The notes under the pieces were generated by a model. It saw nothing but the letters and a program-made list of their open reading frames with translations. It was not told where the DNA came from and searched no databases. A stretch of DNA of 64,000 bases from the NCBI GenBank assembly GCA_963920635.1, contig OY987298.1:66795949-66859948 (forward strand). The letters are read 5' to 3'. Of the stretch, positions 10,160 through 21,949 are shown in pieces. The stretch comes from Pseudeuparius sepicola (lineage: Eukaryota > Arthropoda > Insecta > Coleoptera > Anthribidae). Position 1 is the stretch's first letter, and every line of letters starts with the position of its first letter. A program made the translations under genes and the position numbers.

Positions 10160-11029
10160 CCAGCGCAGTCTATAAACTCTTTGATCACTGTGTATCGGTT
10201 ACTTTGATATTTGGATCACCGGTGTTACCGGTGATATCGATATCACCGGTTCTAAATAACCGGTATCGAAATATCGCTCATCTCTAGGCCAACCAATACT
10301 GGGAGTAAGCTTACCCGATAAAGCTGAACCTTGCTTCTTGCCTGCAATTACTCGAAGCCTGATTCCGCCGAACCGCTTACCGCTTAAGCTGTGACCCGTA
10401 TCGAGAAAACCGACAGTCCGCTGTCCGCATGGTGGCAGTAAGATAGTATCGGTAGCTGCCATCGGGACTATCTTACACCGCCTTCTTGTATATATTTTCG
10501 CCCGCTACCCGGCCGCTATTTGGGAGTATCGACGGCAATTATCGGGACTACCCAAGTGCGGCCGCTAAGCTTGTACTGCACATATAGTTAGATAATAACC
10601 ATTTTCCCGCCTAGCACGTAGAAGCTTGCCGACTCTTGCCGTTGCCGTCTCCGTAGATTTCCGTATATTAATCCTGCTTTATCTGCCCTATTATCTTGTA
10701 CCTTGTACTAATACGTACTGATCTTAATAAAGCCCAAATAATATCTGGAGGCTAAAACATATTCATATCATATTTTTTCATTAATAAAATTATAGATTTA
10801 CGTATGTCTTCGTAATTGACTTCTGGCAATTGACAAATTAATAGTGTACTAAATTATCGTAAAATATGCTGGCAAATTGCCAGAAGTGTACTTGATGAAA
10901 TAAAATATAATATATCGGGTAATTATTCCATTCGACTGGGCCACGGACGCACTTACTATTTGCCATATCTCCCTAATTCTTCCAACTACTTAGCCTTCTG
11001 CCGTTTTGCAACTGTGTTATTTTGAGTTA
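10160..11029. other. intronic DNA without recognised gene
   Basis: 10290-10660 is GC-richer, with CGGGACTA repeated near 10470 and 10550. 10810-10890 contains an imperfect inverted repeat around AACTTCTGGCAATT. Nothing coding is supported. Confidence 0.5.
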
Positions 11030-11670
11030 TAAAATAAATGTAAAAACTGGCAGAAGTTTACTCGGTCACATAATTGTGCGCCTTCTGCCGACCCTTTATT
11101 TTCCACGTAGCCTTCTGCCAAATTTTTCTCTATTTATTTGCACTCTCTCCGATTATCCTGCAAATTTTCAACACTTTACCTTAACAATTTTTTACAAAAA
11201 CAAATGCATGTTTAACCCCCTACCCTCACTTTATTCTTCCAGGGTGCCTTCTGCCCGCCCGCCTCTCGCTATGTCAGTAACAACGGAACCTATAAATGAT
11301 CAAATTCCCACTTTATCGAGTGACCCCTACTTCTACGTAGCCAGCTCTCCGCCTATTACACTGTTCGACGGCTGGCCACTTGTGCAGCGAAATGTGGTGG
11401 ATAGGCGTGCCATAATTTCACAGATCTTAGGATATACTTGCGTAAATAGTTATAATCGATATGGCTTTTTAAAGACCTTTTGACAATATTATATGGTGCA
11501 TTAACCTTTACGTTGGGTTTGACGACAACCTTAAAAAACCTTAAAAGTGAAGTATTATGTTGCATGTAGAATATGAATATTTTTGAAAACTGCGGGACGC
11601 TTATGTCCTATATTCTTTTTGTGGCGCCAATTAGAGTTTTTTTATGCTGTTTCAAGTGGCTTTAGAAATA
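11030..11670 (+). repeat. dispersed repeat, segments B plus C
   Basis: 11030-11350 is the inverse of 5364-5680 (segment B). 11351-11670 (segment C) matches 27814-28073 plus 29342-29420, in the same orientation. Its right edge, ...AAATACTATA, lies only about ten bases from the receptor exon donor at 11681. Confidence 0.8.
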
Positions 11671-11680
11671 CTATACCCAC

Positions 11681-11974
11681 CTCTCCGTGTCTGCCGATTG
11701 CTCCAGCGCGTAAGTATGTGCGGCACGTCCTTGGCGTCGCAGACGGACTGCACCGCGTCGACGCTGGCCGGCGTCCTGGGGCCGAAGACGGCGGCGACGC
11801 CGCCCGCCAGGAACGAGCAGGTCGCGTTCATGGCGACGAAGGCGCCCCCTCCCGTCGGCACCTCGCGGTCTGTGAACGCCACCAGCTCCGAGTCGGAGTC
11901 CCGGTTGACGTTCACCAGGTCCACCGCGTAGAGAAAGGCCCGCTCCAGGGCATCGTCCTGTTCGAACATGCCGA
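11681..11974 (-). CDS. ionotropic glutamate receptor (kainate type), amino-terminal-domain exon
   Basis: A 294 bp exon with acceptor CACCTTCCAG above 11974 and donor AGAG|GTGGGT at 11681. It reads GMFEQDDALERAFLYAVDL, then SFLAGGVAAVFGPRTPAS and VQSVCDAKDVPHILTRW. This is the conserved start of the kainate-receptor amino-terminal domain (GGLFEE..., AVFGP, SICD, PHI.TRW). Codons are strikingly GC-rich compared with the flanking repeats, as expected for an old constrained exon. The 3' junction is phase 1 and fits the exon at 3541-3748 exactly. The signal-peptide exon must lie further right; none was identified with confidence. Confidence 0.88.
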
Positions 11975-13377
11975 CTGGAAGGTGAAGAAAATTATGGTAC
12001 AGCCGCTGCCAATGGGATTAGCGCTTTGTTGTGTGTTAGTAGTATCTATGGGTGAAATGTTTAGTGGCGGAGCTATGCATAAGCAAATATAAGCATTGCT
12101 TAGAGGCCGTGGCCAAAAGGGGGCCCGTGGCCCGTCGGACGTGGTGACGGTGCCGACCCAACGGGCCGACACCCGTACGCCGTACGGGTCAGTAGTCGGT
12201 CAACATTTTTCGTGCAGTGACAAGTCCGGCGCATTGCGCATGGGCGAGCGGTGTTAGCCTCGTCAACTGCCTCGTAGTAGTAAGCCCCGGGGTCTCTAGC
12301 CTTTCGTTTGTTTCTGTTAGTTGGACAGGTATAATTTAAATTATTGAGAAGACAGGAACTAACTACTAACCTAAAATGATATTGGATATATTTTTTTTAT
12401 TTTATATTGTTTGGAATATGTACATTTTTTATTAAATAAAAAAACTGGTTCGTCGTTATGGCAGAAGTTTTTTTATACAATTTTCGAATGCCTCCTAATG
12501 TTCATATTATCTTTGAAGAGGAGAGGGGGAACTTTTTAATTTTTGCTTACGGGCCCTAGGTACTCAAGCACCGCCACTTATGTTGCAACTAAATTTTAAG
12601 CCAGTTAACCCAACCGATTGAGCTGAAATTTTGCATACACTTTTGGTGCTGGTGATAACACAATCTACTAGTTATACGTACTCATTATTGTAATTTGTTC
12701 AAAAGGTCCGCCGCAGTATAAGAGGGCGGATTACCTCTTTTCCTTACAACCCCCTGATATGGATACCAAATGAAAGGTTTTGATAAGTAGAAAACGATAA
12801 GGTGAGTAACGTCATACTAAATTCAATTTATTTAAAGTGACAAAAAAATTCCCTATGAACAAAATTTTGGCACTGTATTTGAAGAAAACCGATAATATTT
12901 TACCTAATGCCCATTTTTTTATTTTTTTTCTTAATTTTGAACGTAACATTATAATTATATTGCAAGATACTTTTGATCTTATTTAGTCTCTTTGGGCGAT
13001 TTGCCCGGGCGACAGGAGTGGTCTTTTCTCGGTCCATAGATGGTTGAGCCAGGGAGGTGTGCAGGGGATGAAATCAAACACCGAATACCAATTCAACCTG
13101 TATATTGATTCCCGATTTACAAAACTAAAAATTAATTATTTACAAAATAAATAAAATCTTCAATTCTTCGGTCTGCTCCGGCCCCACAGTTTCTGAAAGA
13201 GTACAGACGAGATTAGTAATTCAGAAACACTAGATATCCTAATTTAGCAAAACAGGCTTGTGTAAGCGGTAGGATACAAGCGTGGCACGCAAGCGAAACG
13301 GCACCGGTGGCAGCTACAGAGGAGCCGGTTAGTCGTTCCGGGATATAATAGGTCCGGAATGCTCTCCCGGCACTACT
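11975..13377. other. intron or upstream DNA, no gene recognised
   Basis: 12090-12310 is GC-rich, with a palindrome CCCGTACGCCGTACGGG at about 12171. The remainder is AT-rich low-complexity DNA. No exon with supported splice sites and homology was found. Confidence 0.45.
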
Positions 13378-14185
13378 CTAGTCCACGGTTCGGTCGTCTT
13401 TCCGGTTTGGGATAGTCCCAGCCTCAGAGAAATAACCAAGGATAGAGGGAGTAAGGACAAAAAGTAAACAAAGCCAACATCTTTTTGAGTGATGCCACGT
13501 ACTCCATTGTTTACAGCATTTCATTTCAAAATAGAAGGGCTTAATAATGGGATTCAATGAAGGCGCACCTCCCATAACGCTAAATTAACAAATGTAGTTA
13601 TTAATTTCTTGTATGTAACAGTTTTAAACTAAAACTAAATTGCGCTGTAATTATAGTATCTAATTACCACTTTAATAAAATCATCACAGATACCTCAAAC
13701 CGCCCGACATGGCAACGCTGCCGTTGATGCCCAACCTCCCGCTGGCGCCGCGTCCGTTAACTCAGCGGTATTTGTTTTGTGTATGCCCAGCATGTCAAGT
13801 TTTCCGATTGTTTACGTATGCATTTTTCCCGTTTTTAATTGTTTTTCTGTTAATTTATAGGCTATTTATTAGTATTTAGGATATAGTGACTGATTTTGTA
13901 TACAATGGGACGCAGAAAGTGTGTGGTATGTGGCTAAATTGATATTTCTCAGGATATAACCTATCTCAGGTAAACGTTGTACACACGGGCCTAATGTTTG
14001 TTTACTTCGGTAAATTTGCATAAGATGTTGGTTGACTACAAACATATGTATTTTGAAGCTGTTGCTCCCTCTATCCTTGGTTATTTCTCTGAGGTCCCAG
14101 CATACGCTCATCCTGGCACTATCCCACTGTGACAACAGCGAATTTATTCGAATTATTGCTCGGGTCCACGGTTCGGTTTTCGGTT
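13378..14185. repeat. mosaic of direct and inverted short repeats
   Basis: GTCCACGGTTCGGT occurs at 13381 and again near 14164, and TAGTCCCAGC/TAGCCCCAGC accompanies both. A 28 bp block beginning TCAGAGAAATAACCAAGG (13425-13452) recurs exactly inverted at 14066-14093. Between them, partially matching inverted words such as CCAACATCTT continue. This looks like a rearranged repeat, not a gene. Confidence 0.6.
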
Positions 14186-15244
14186 CCGAATAGCCCCAGC
14201 ATGCACATGCACTGCTGGCACTTTCAGTCAACAGAGAACGGAAACAGGAGTAGCAGAGCACAGCAAAAGTATTGGGTTAGTCTACTTACTCAACAGGTGG
14301 AAGACACCAGACGGAATGATCGGTCACGGTCTTATTACCAGCGGACTAGGACCCGGCGGTTAAATATCAGCTCTCAGTGCCATCTATCGGCGGTTCGGGC
14401 GGACACATTTGAACTAGCGGCCGCCGATTAGATGCGTCCGTGGTGCCCTCTATCGACGGTTCGGGCGGGCTTAGAGGTGACGAGGTGCGACGTTTACTGA
14501 CTAGGGCTTCGCGGTAAGATGTAGTCAGAAAACTTGGCGAAATTTCGGTAACTTCGTTACAATATAAATAATAAATTTTATTTTTCAAATTTTGGAGTTA
14601 ACAGGTCAGTTGTTCTTTGCCACATTTTGCAAATTTTAACGCAAATGCTTGATTTTATCATTATTAAACAAAGTATTCACTTTTATTGCAAAATGAAAAG
14701 ATGCACTAAAATGATAAACCTGCAAGGCCAAAAAGGTAACCTCAAAAAAGTTATGAGTGTAGTAAAAGCCGTTGTATTGTGTTACCCCGCCTCTGGGCGA
14801 TAGGAATAAATTGTTCTTACACGAAATTGTTGCACTTCAGGGACTAAAGGACTGCTCCAAGTTTCATTTAAATTGAATAACTTCTGTAGAAGTTATTGCC
14901 AAAAAATGTTTTTCAAACTGTACCTTTATCACCAAGTTTTTGTTTAAAATGACATTTTCTACCTGTCGTGTTACGTTGGGACCCTAATTTAGGAACACCC
15001 TATGTATTATGTTGATCTTGGTTTTGTGTTTATACACACAGGTGTGCCTGCTATAGATTTTGTACTGCAAGGACGCTCGCAGAGGGGCGTGCTTGATAAT
15101 TTTCGCTCCTATTTTTTTCTAAAGGTATACCAAATCTGGCTCATGATTATGATAGAGCACTCAAAGCTTTACAAAAAAATGTGCATTTTTGTTCTGTTAT
15201 TGTTGCATCTTATGATTCGCCTTTTTTTAGATAAGTGGCAAAGG
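14186..15244. other. non-coding, with a possible LTR-like end near 14552
   Basis: On the minus strand from 14552 downward the sequence begins TGTAACGAAGTTACCGAAAT, similar to the left end of the insertion at 28074 (TGTAACGAAGTTACTAGGAA). It may be a diverged relative of that element. Otherwise no gene is seen. Confidence 0.4.
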
Positions 15245-15682
15245 CATAGGCATAGCTAGGGGGAGGGGCAAGGGTGGGCACTGCCCACCCTGAAAAACTC
15301 ATTGCTCACCCTAGAAAAATCGACAGTATACTGTTTTAATTAATGTTATTATTTTGAGACGTGTATTTGCTGCATATAGAAAACGGAATAGTGAAAAATA
15401 CAATCACTGAGGGAGTATATATATGTCGTAGGCATCGGGCGTAATACGTCATTTCGCGGAAAGCCTAGTCATTACAGGTATTGCCGGTAAAAGCTGTAAT
15501 AAAATAACTATTACCTCGTTTGACTCAAATTATGCGCCATTTCAGGGATTGCCCTTATCCTTGTTAGTCAAACAGAGTAATCGGTCTAACCATTGAACGT
15601 TACAGCGTCTGACTGTCATTTGTTGAAAATTTGTAGAATTTGACTGAACAAACGGCAGTCAGACGCTGTAACGGCCGATTAC

Positions 15683-16651
15683 CAGTGGCGGATTACCCTA
15701 TAGGCAGAGTAGGCTATAGCCTAGGGGCCCAAGGCTTTAGGGGGCCCGTTCTTATTTCGTTGTTTCGATCGGAGTTCGGAATTGGAAAAGGTTTTACATT
15801 TTGCATTTTGCAATTGCAAATTCCAGACAAAGAAAACATCACTCTTTATTTTTTCATCTAGGCTGTCGGGTACTCTATTTAGTCCACTCACTGCTAAAGG
15901 AGGTAACAGGTACAGTGACGCATGAATAATACGAGCATATCGCATATCTTGGCATCTGCCCACGGCGTGGCGCTGCCGCCAGTGCTGCCGCTGTCAACGA
16001 TCGACGATGGATTCAGTTGTGTTTAATGTTCTGTGGTAACCACAGATGAATATATAATTTTGAAAGCACACAAACTTCATGAAAGTACCCAGATGATTTA
16101 GACTAAAGTCTCGGAAATGAGTTTGTAAGGTTCAAATATTTTATTAAGGAAATTGACCCAAACCTTGATAATCCTAGGGCAATGTTAAAATTTATAAGAG
16201 AAAAAACTAATATCTCCTTTCCCTAATTTGGACACATCATTAAGGATGTTCTTGTATATAGGGCAGCAACTAACTGTTCAGGTGAGAGATCTTTTTCTAC
16301 TCTAGAAAGAGTGAAATATTTTAAAAGAAACAGTTTAAGGGACGAAAAGGCCAGTGATCTGGCCTTAGTGGCTATAGAAAATGAAATCCTTAATAATATA
16401 GAAACAAAAAAAATATGGCAAGCTTTAATAATAAGTTCATAAGTATCTACTCTCTTCTTAGTACATAAAGTTAAATGTTAAATTATTATTTTTTCAATAT
16501 GTCCTTTTCTAAAAGAACTAAATTGTTGATAAAAAAAACTATCGGCACGTAAAGTTTTACCTGAATTTTACTTAATTTTTTTATTTCGATGGGTCAAGGG
16601 ATCCTTAAATAAATTTAGCCTAGGGCCCAACATAGCTCTAATCCGCCCCTG
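15683..16651 (+). mobile_element. inner hAT transposon with perfect 8 bp duplication
   Basis: 969 bp. Termini are CAGTGGCGGATTA and CAGGGGCGGATTA (inverted at the right end). The target duplication CCGATTAC is perfect (15675-15682 and 16652-16659). It encodes the last part of a hAT transposase (16245-16442) in an otherwise degraded interior. Confidence 0.85.
16245..16442 (+). pseudogene. hAT transposase C-terminal dimerisation domain remnant
   Basis: The frame runs from 16245 to TAA at 16440-16442. It reads ATNCSGERSFSTLERVKYF and, further on, DLALVAIENEILNNI. This is the hAT family C-terminal dimerisation region, whose hallmark is xxERSFSxLkxxK followed by the LALxxIE helix. A stop codon lies about nine codons upstream of the preserved stretch and the catalytic RNase-H-like core is missing. 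It is the remains of the transposase that once belonged to the 15683-16651 element or a relative. Confidence 0.75.
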
Positions 16652-17192
16652 CCGATTACTCTGTTTGACTAACAAGGGCAAGGGCAATCCCTGAAATGAC
16701 GCAAAATTTGAGTCAAACAAGGTAATAGTTATTTTATTACAGCTTTTTCCGACAATACCTGGAATGACTATTAGACATTCCGCGAAATGACGTATTACGC
16801 CCGATGCCTACGACATATATATTGAACCGGTTCAGCGAAAAACATAGAAACTAAAACTTAATTAACAGAAAGATGTATATATATTTGTCGCTATGTTTTT
16901 TATTTTTGTGGTGAGTGCAATAAATATTAAAAATGGATCACTTCTTTATTTCTTTGTTTTCAAATATCAACTATTCTATAGCCAAAAATACTCCCCCCAA
17001 GAACAGAAATTGACGGGTCTCGGCGAATTCTAAAATATTTTTAGGTTTACTAATTATAGAGGGGTCAAGTTTTCGCTTCAAGACCCTGTATATCTCTAAT
17101 TGGATTACTGATTACCGAAATTGAAGCCTTGCGATGGCTGATCAGCTGGCCGGCTGCCCCCCCCCTAGGAAAATTCTCTAGCTACGCCAATG

Positions 17193-19446
17193 ACCAAAGG
17201 GTCATACCATGCATCGCAAACAATTTGATTTCATACTGCAGATAAAATTGTAATAAACACATGTTTCTATAAATCCAAAATTACATTGCACCAACATACT
17301 GTAACGAAAAATGCCTCTAAAGTGTTATCAATGGCCAGGAATATTCTAGAGTATTCTCCAGTCTTCCTTTTGAGTGAATAAGCCCTGAGAATTAGGCCTG
17401 GAGGAAGTAAAAGGTTAGAAAGCGATTTTGTGAGAATTTTGGAGCAGAAAGAATATTCTTGGACAGTGACAGTAATCTGACAAGTTTATTTGTGATTTTT
17501 GAAGTCTAAACAATAAAGTTGGTAACCAAGGCAACGAGTTTGGTCTGTGATTGTTGAGATACAGTACAATACGTTTGACACTCAATATTTTTTCCTATAA
17601 CACTTAAAGCTTCGCTTTTGAGATAAGGACGTTATTTTTTTTTTTAATTAATTTTGTAAATTGTGAACGTACCACATTTTGAAAATAAAAATGTATTAAC
17701 GGGGTAGTTTATTAGAATAATAAGTTATTTTCCTTTTAACCAAAGAACGCATTTTTCTTCTTTGAACTCCACTTATAGAGCAAATATTTTGTTTTTAGGC
17801 GAGTTCACCGAAAACTATTCAACGAAAAACATTTCGCCGAACAGTCGATACAAATACGATACGACAACAGTCAATACAAATACGATACCAATAGATACTA
17901 ATTCACTGAATGTTTTTCCGTTTTTCGCCATAATTTTCAGAAGTGGTCATAGACTGCGACTTTGTTCACAACAAAAGCTTCGCAGAACAAAAGTTTACCA
18001 TACCTACATTTTTTGACCAATCGATGTTCGTTTTTTGCTTCGTTGTCATGGAAACTCAAAAAATTTCCGGAAATATTCTCACTTGCTCTAGGCAGCAGGA
18101 GGTGATTACAGCGGAAATTTTTTGACAGATGTCAGCATTATAATGTGACGTAACAAACACTCAACAAAAATTTTGACACTAATTTCGTGTAATTTACGTG
18201 TAGGTATGGAATTTTCTTACCGAATCCCCCACATTCCTGAATTAATATCCGGAAATTTTTCTCTAACACGCATTTTTAAAGAAAATTCGTGTTTTTTAAG
18301 GAAATCCGTGTTTCTAACGCGAATTTTTTGAAAATTAGTCGCGTAGCAATAATTCAAGCATTAGGGCGAATACGTACTTCTAAAAATTAGAAGAGATATT
18401 TTGAGTGAGCAGTAAGCCACTTAAAATGGCAAACAATATTTTATCTACAGAGTCTTTAATCTATCTGTCACACCTAATTATTATGACTTACCAATAGATG
18501 TGGGATTACATGAACCATGGATGATTATCACAAACAGAAAAAAAACTTTTGAAAGCAGTTCCATATTAAAAATGCCGTCATATAGTTTAATCCAAAATTA
18601 AACCAGGAGTTTAAAGATAACAAATGCCTATTTACATAGAATTCCGATTGAACACCGGCGACATAATTTTTGGGATATGACGGCTTGCAGATCGCGGGAA
18701 TACTGGAAACTTCAACTGGAAATTACATGTGAGAAGCGTTCTATATTTACCGTCTATTTTTAAACAGGATATACCGATACATTTAAAATACTCGAACTGT
18801 CGTTTTCAGTTGTCAAGGTGACCACAGATGTATTTTGTAAACACCAATAGGTACATAATATTTCTTTCTAGAGCAAACAAGAATTTAGCTAATTGGTTTT
18901 TCGGAATTTGGAATTTTGAATAAACAAACTTATTTATACTCATTGATGATAAATTCGGCAAAAACAGGGTTATCTAAAGCTATCAGCTTTTTTAAATTGC
19001 GTTTGCATGTATTTTCCAGGCAGGTTTAGGACTACCACCGAGATTTTGTTGCTTATTTTGTGCCCCACAAAAAAAAAACAACATAAGAAAAAATAATACA
19101 ATTTTGGGATGAACATCATCATCCATCATGGCCAACTTGTCTATGGCAATATTAAAAAAATCTCATATTAGGCAAAATTATTAATAGACTTAGCATGCTT
19201 ATTTTAAAACATAGAAGAACATTTTTATACTGAAAATTTAATCTCTTTAATAAAAAAAAACAAAAAATTAAGAGCCTTAAGAGCGTCGAAGACCCCGGTA
19301 TACTTTTCTGAAAATAATATCTGATCATCCGGTTACATAAAGATTGTCAAAATCTTAGCAGCACGCGAAAAAACTACACTTAATGATGCAAATAAGCCGC
19401 TTTGCACAGGTATTGTATGGACTTGATAGAATGATTTGACCCGTAG
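17193..19446. other. non-coding stretch, short unsupported ORFs
   Basis: Small ORFs at 17762-18125 have no recognisable domain. 17860-17900 has a short tandem CAATACAAATACGATA-type repeat. 18240-18330 repeats GAAAATTCGTGTTTTT-like words. No gene is supported. Confidence 0.45.
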
Positions 19447-19672
19447 CATAGAGAAGACCAGAATACAGTCCATCTTGTCAAATATGTCAAAGATCGTTCA
19501 GATAAACTATGAAGTAGACTGCGTTCTTCATTTATTATAGATTAGTTTAAAACTAAGAAAGAAGATCCACAATGACCTAAAATGGGTTGCTTAATTACAG
19601 TTTAAAGTTGGGCTCATTTGACATATTTTACAAGATGAACTCTGTGTATTCTGGATTCTGGTCTTATCTGTG
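19447..19672. mobile_element. hAT-like MITE, relative of 6481-6640
   Basis: Ends CATAGAGAAGACCAG and CACAGATAAGACCAG (inverted). The direct repeat CCCGTAG flanks it (19440-19446 and 19673-19679). Internally it shares CATTTGACA-type and GAACGCAGT-type words with the 6481 copy. It has no ORF. Confidence 0.75.
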
Positions 19673-19972
19673 CCCGTAGTTCTCAAAATGTTGTCCCTTA
19701 GGATTCCGTTTTTGAGGGGAGGGGGTAAATTTCACAAGTAAAATATTGAAACCCAGAAAGGTGTGTTTAGAGTTAGACAGTACTTATTATTTTTACCTCC
19801 TGAAGGCAACTCCAAGGTCAAAATTCGCGGACATTCACCGGAAGTCGAGTTAAGTCGCCATTTTTGAAAATAGCTCCTGAATAATTCACATAGTCCAATA
19901 AAGATGTTTTGCAAAAAAATGCAAACAGGTTGATTCTTTCAGGGTTGCATGAGGATTGCCTGCTAAGTGAAT

Positions 19973-20031
19973 GATTTACAGGGCATTATATTACAAAAAT
20001 TAATAAAAAAATATAATGCCCTGTAAATCAC
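19973..20031. repeat. hairpin, GATTTACAGGGCATTATATT arms
   Basis: Perfect arms of about 21 bp around a 17-nt AT-rich loop. 20034-20401 beyond it holds only low-complexity DNA and a dispersed module (20222-20366) that is repeated at 24433-24645. Confidence 0.6.
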
Positions 20032-20401
20032 TGAGTATTGGAGACAGAAAAAAAGTTTAGAAGAAAAAGTTGACCAGAAGTTCATCCTCTAAAACTTTTA
20101 CTAAGGTCATTTTTTTACACCCCTGCAGCGTGCTGAATTTTTGTCATAGTAATGCGCTGTAACTCGTTATGTATTCGAGATACAAAAAATTGTGTGGAGA
20201 AAAGTTGTTCATACTATTATCCTCTGCAACTTTTACGAGGGTAATTTTGCTCTAAAAAATGTTTAGGAAACAAGTGTGATCTTTTGGTTAAACACTCAGG
20301 AGGCATCCTGTTGGGAATTTTTTTTGCGACCCCTATAAGCCGTGCACATCTTTATTGGACTAGCGATACATTTTAGAAGAATATTGAAAATGTTCACAAA
20401 C

Positions 20402-20562
20402 CTGTGATTAGAACATCGTCCTTTGCACTTTTTGCATAGGTGCGGGCACCTGGTACCGGCAGCAACAGCATCGTTGAGTCTTGCAGCCTTTAGCGCAGCC
20501 GCACTTGTCCAGGGCTCTACATATGCACCTAAATCTCTGTAAGAAGTGTCCAGAGCGGCTTC
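20402..20562 (-). pseudogene. cysteine-rich C-terminal exon of a transposon-derived ORF
   Basis: Follows an acceptor, TTTACTTTCAG, above 20562. One frame reads LDKCGCAKGCKTQRCCCR. One frameshift later another reads AGTRCPHLCKKCKGRCSNH, followed by a possible donor CACAG|GTTTGT. The spacing (CxC, GCK, RCxC, C...C, C..C) resembles the cysteine-rich tail of many arthropod transposon-derived proteins of unknown function. The break between the two frames makes it a relic. A similar tail is encoded at 45173-45370. I do not know its function; metal binding is an inference from the cysteines. Confidence 0.5.
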
Positions 20563-21135
20563 CTGAAAGTAAAAGTTAAAATTATAAATTATAAATAAAA
20601 ATTAAGGATTACAATTTTAAGGAATTAAGAAAATGAATGCTTTAGGTATACATGATTGTACTACATAAGCATGTCTCTGGACTTAACATAATTGGTTGTA
20701 AAATTGTTACACATAAAGTACACAAGTGAAATTTTGAGAACATTTCTAGGTGTCTGTAGATAAAACATATCACTGGTACGTGCATGAGGTCTCGGTACAT
20801 GAAGTTGGATTTGAGATCGAAGCTCGCTGCAATCTATCCAATTTATTAAAATGCATTCGAGAAATTTAGAACTGTTTTCATTATGCCTATCTGTTGGGCT
20901 ACAGGCAGAGAATAACCCCAAGAGTAAAAGTGATTACCTGCGCCTTGAAATGGAGGTACTTCAAAAAATGTCTCTGGACTTGCTCAATCTTTTTTTAATG
21001 TTTATGGTAACATGGTTTCCATACCACAGAAGCATATTCAAGCTTCGATCGGACAGAAACAGTAATTTTGGTGCCACAGCCACCAGTTCTATTCTACACG
21101 ATTATTAAAAGTAGGTAATAAACAAAAACACCAAG
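20563..21135. other. non-coding stretch
   Basis: Overlapping short ORFs on both strands (20661-21108) show no family signature. No structure was recognised. Confidence 0.4.
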
Positions 21136-21480
21136 GTCTTTAATCTCAGCAACTCTAGGCAGCTGTTGTCCATTGATATTATAATCAAAGCCAATTGTAC
21201 CTACCGGTTTTATTTGTGAAGGACATTATACTACATTAAGGGATGTTTAAATCTAGGTGGTTGTCAGTGCACCAGTTATAAAATTTCATTAAATTTTGTT
21301 GCAGGATCTGGCTATCATTTAGGTTCGTGAAGCAGTTTTGCATCATCAGCATTCAGCAAGTGATAGATATTTAAATCTCTGGCTATGCATTGATAAAAAT
21401 ATTGAATAGAAGTGGTCCCAATACGAATCCCTGGGACACTCCAGAAACGGATACAAAAGTATTTGATTCAAAGCCATATC
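21136..21480 (-). pseudogene. LINE reverse-transcriptase fragment A
   Basis: In broken frames on the minus strand it reads SGVSQGFVLGPLLFNIFIN, a degenerate GVPQGSVLGPLLF motif. A relic of the catalytic region (LADDAKLL-like) follows, then QILQQNLMKFYNWCTDN and GQQLPRVAEIKDLGVFV. This order is that of the palm and thumb of non-LTR retrotransposon reverse transcriptases. Several stops and frameshifts interrupt it. 21481-21949 continues with sequence of uncertain origin. Confidence 0.65.
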
Positions 21481-21949
21481 ATGGTAAGCATATTGTACGC
21501 GATTTGATAAAAATATGATCGAAAAAGGGTAGTACCTAAGCGGGGAACAAAACCGAAGTTTGAGAGGTTCTTAAGAATGAATTGAATGATGTAGGCGATC
21601 TGTGTATATTTATGTCAACCTGGAAGGGACCCTTCCTGCAATCTTTTTTTTTAACTCTGTGTATAGTAGTTCTCCTCACCCTGAGTCTAGTCTCATATCG
21701 GTTGTCTAATTGGCTGCAACAAAATGCTTGTTTTGATATTGCCAAATTACCAGCTTAAAGAAATGATGAATGTCATAAATATTCCGCAATCACTGTACAG
21801 ATTTTCAGTTGGAAAATTGTAATTTTTTTGCGCATTACTCTAATCAACCACTTTTGCGTTACTTCTATAATTGCCTATATTTATTATAAAAGGCCCCCCA
21901 AACCAATAGACCATAATTTAGGCGACTTTCTGCTAAAGTTAAGAATAGG

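Larger units (their letters stand above)
15414..16822. mobile_element. foldback element, interrupted
   Basis: Arms of about 170 bp: the left begins TATATATATGTCGTAGGCAT; the right is its inverse, ending at about 16822. The centre has a smaller inverted pair, GTTACAGCGTCTGACTG (15599 and 15656). A hAT element inserted next to the centre, at 15683. Confidence 0.75.
15245..17192. mobile_element. outer hAT-like transposon of a three-level nest
   Basis: Ends CATAGGCATAGCTAG (15245) and, reading inward from the right end, CATTGGCGTAGCTAG (17178-17192 inverted). Flanking 8-mers GGCAAAGG and ACCAAAGG match at 6 of 8. Its own coding part is not visible. It has been split by the foldback element at 15414-16822. 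Confidence 0.6.

Noticed and set aside
17762..18125. Overlapping short plus-strand ORFs
   Set aside because: No recognisable motif, low-complexity asparagine/threonine content, no splice or promoter context.
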